Below are positions 31,857 to 32,407 of a stretch of DNA of 32,407 bases, piece after piece. Both the position numbers and the translations under genes were made by a program. The stretch's first letter is position 1, and every line of letters begins with the position of its first letter. Under the pieces are notes generated by a model, which was given only the letters and a program-made list of their open reading frames with translations, made no database searches and was not told the DNA's origin. The stretch is from Verrucomicrobiota bacterium (GTDB lineage: Bacteria; Verrucomicrobiota; Verrucomicrobiia; Limisphaerales; J093): the NCBI GenBank assembly GCA_029556615.1, contig JAKQDD010000202.1:1-32407 (forward strand), written 5' to 3'.

Positions 31857-32407
31857 ATGAATACGAAACGCTCCCTGTTTGAGATGAGAACGGCGTGCTG
31901 GCGCACCGGCGCACCGAGTTGCGGTCGGCGCATTGCGGTGCTGGCGGCCGCGTGGCTGGCGCTGGGGTTGGCAATCGGCCGGGCGGCGGAAGCCTCCGAG
32001 ACGCAGGCGGTCGAGCCGGTTCCCGCGGAGGCTGTGGCGACGTCTCCTGAGGTACACGTGCAGGGCAAGCAGGTTTTCAATTTCACGGCCGACGCTCTCG
32101 AGCTGAAGAGTGCGCTCGCGTTGTTCGCGCGGGCGAATCAGCTCAACATTGTGCCCGACAACGACGTCAGCGGGACGGTGACCCTGGACGTGCGGGGACT
32201 GCCGTTGGACCAGATGATGCGGGCGCTGCTCGAGGCCAATGACTGTTGCTGGGAGGAGGAGGATGGCCTGATCCGGGTGCACACGACAGAGACGCGGATT
32301 TTCACCGTGGACTACCTGCGGTTGATACGGAAGGGCCAGGGGCAGAGCTCGGCCATGCTGGCGGCGGGTTCGACCAGTTCGGGCGGGATGGGGGGTGGGG
32401 GGATGGG
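31857..32407 (+). CDS. Secretin (GspD/PilQ family), N-terminal part; runs off the window
   Basis: 183 codons are visible before the window ends. A signal-like segment (IAVLAAAWLALGLAIGRAA) is followed by an N0/STN domain, FNFTADALELKSALALFARANQLNIVPDNDVSGTVTLDVRG, with RGLPLDQMMRALLEANDC. The next part enters a YLRL segment with a Gly/Ser/Met-rich loop, typical of GspD-type N1 domains. The barrel lies outside. It has a secretory signal without a lipobox, unlike the secretin at 13648-15690. It shares a GATCCC-ATG start context with two other starts in this cluster. Confidence 0.82.
   Translation, partial: MNTKRSLFEMRTACWRTGAPSCGRRIAVLAAAWLALGLAIGRAAEASETQAVEPVPAEAVATSPEVHVQGKQVFNFTADALELKSALALFARANQLNIVPDNDVSGTVTLDVRGLPLDQMMRALLEANDCCWEEEDGLIRVHTTETRIFTVDYLRLIRKGQGQSSAMLAAGSTSSGGMGGGGM

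Overview
The window looks like a chromosomal segment of a GC-rich Gram-negative bacterium of the PVC group, most likely Verrucomicrobiota. Three things point there. LpxC and FabZ are fused in one reading frame. A pilus-like operon has members resembling the Amuc_1098 to Amuc_1101 set of Akkermansia. Two large GH106-like glycoside hydrolases lie side by side. The genus is a guess (a Limisphaera/Pedosphaera-type relative would fit); phylum is the level I would defend.

Layout. Bases 1-495 hold no gene I can support, but carry one complete copy and one end of a dispersed repeat (R1). From 496 to 8564 (+) runs a housekeeping block: lpxC-fabZ, lpxA, leuS with lineage-type insertions, a 51-codon single-pass membrane protein, and a two-domain M16 metallopeptidase. 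From 15690 down to 8530 (-) runs a type IV pilus-like operon: lipoprotein secretin, PilM-PilN-like fusion, Amuc_1100-like protein, Amuc_1099-like protein, GspE/PilB-type ATPase. Stops and starts overlap throughout except for one gap filled by another R1 copy. uvrB (+, 15971-18040) is divergent from it. Two GH106-like secreted hydrolases follow on the minus strand (24389-21405 and 21249-18304). The second contains an in-frame palindromic insertion. From 25077 to the right edge (+) is a second pilus/type II secretion-like cluster: pilin, a possible leader ORF, ATPase, GspF/PilC platform, two large paralogous pseudopilins, a PilP/GspC-like protein and a truncated secretin.

How the parts relate. 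The first block makes lipid A (LpxC and LpxA), supplies 3-hydroxyacyl-ACP dehydration (FabZ) and charges tRNA-Leu. The two pilus-like clusters each bring their own ATPase and secretin, but only the second brings a platform protein and pilins. Neither has a prepilin peptidase here, so that enzyme must lie elsewhere and may be shared. The exported hydrolases between them suggest a rhamnose-containing or other complex glycan as a nutrient; this is inference from family.

Most unusual points: the palindromic element that adds about 38-45 codons inside a hydrolase gene; the leader ORF with a perfect hairpin whose stop overlaps the second ATPase's start; the pair of large pseudopilins sharing an unfamiliar C-terminal domain; and several families of short dispersed repeats, some of which supply gene stop codons. 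I saw no tRNA, rRNA, CRISPR array, transposase or integrase.
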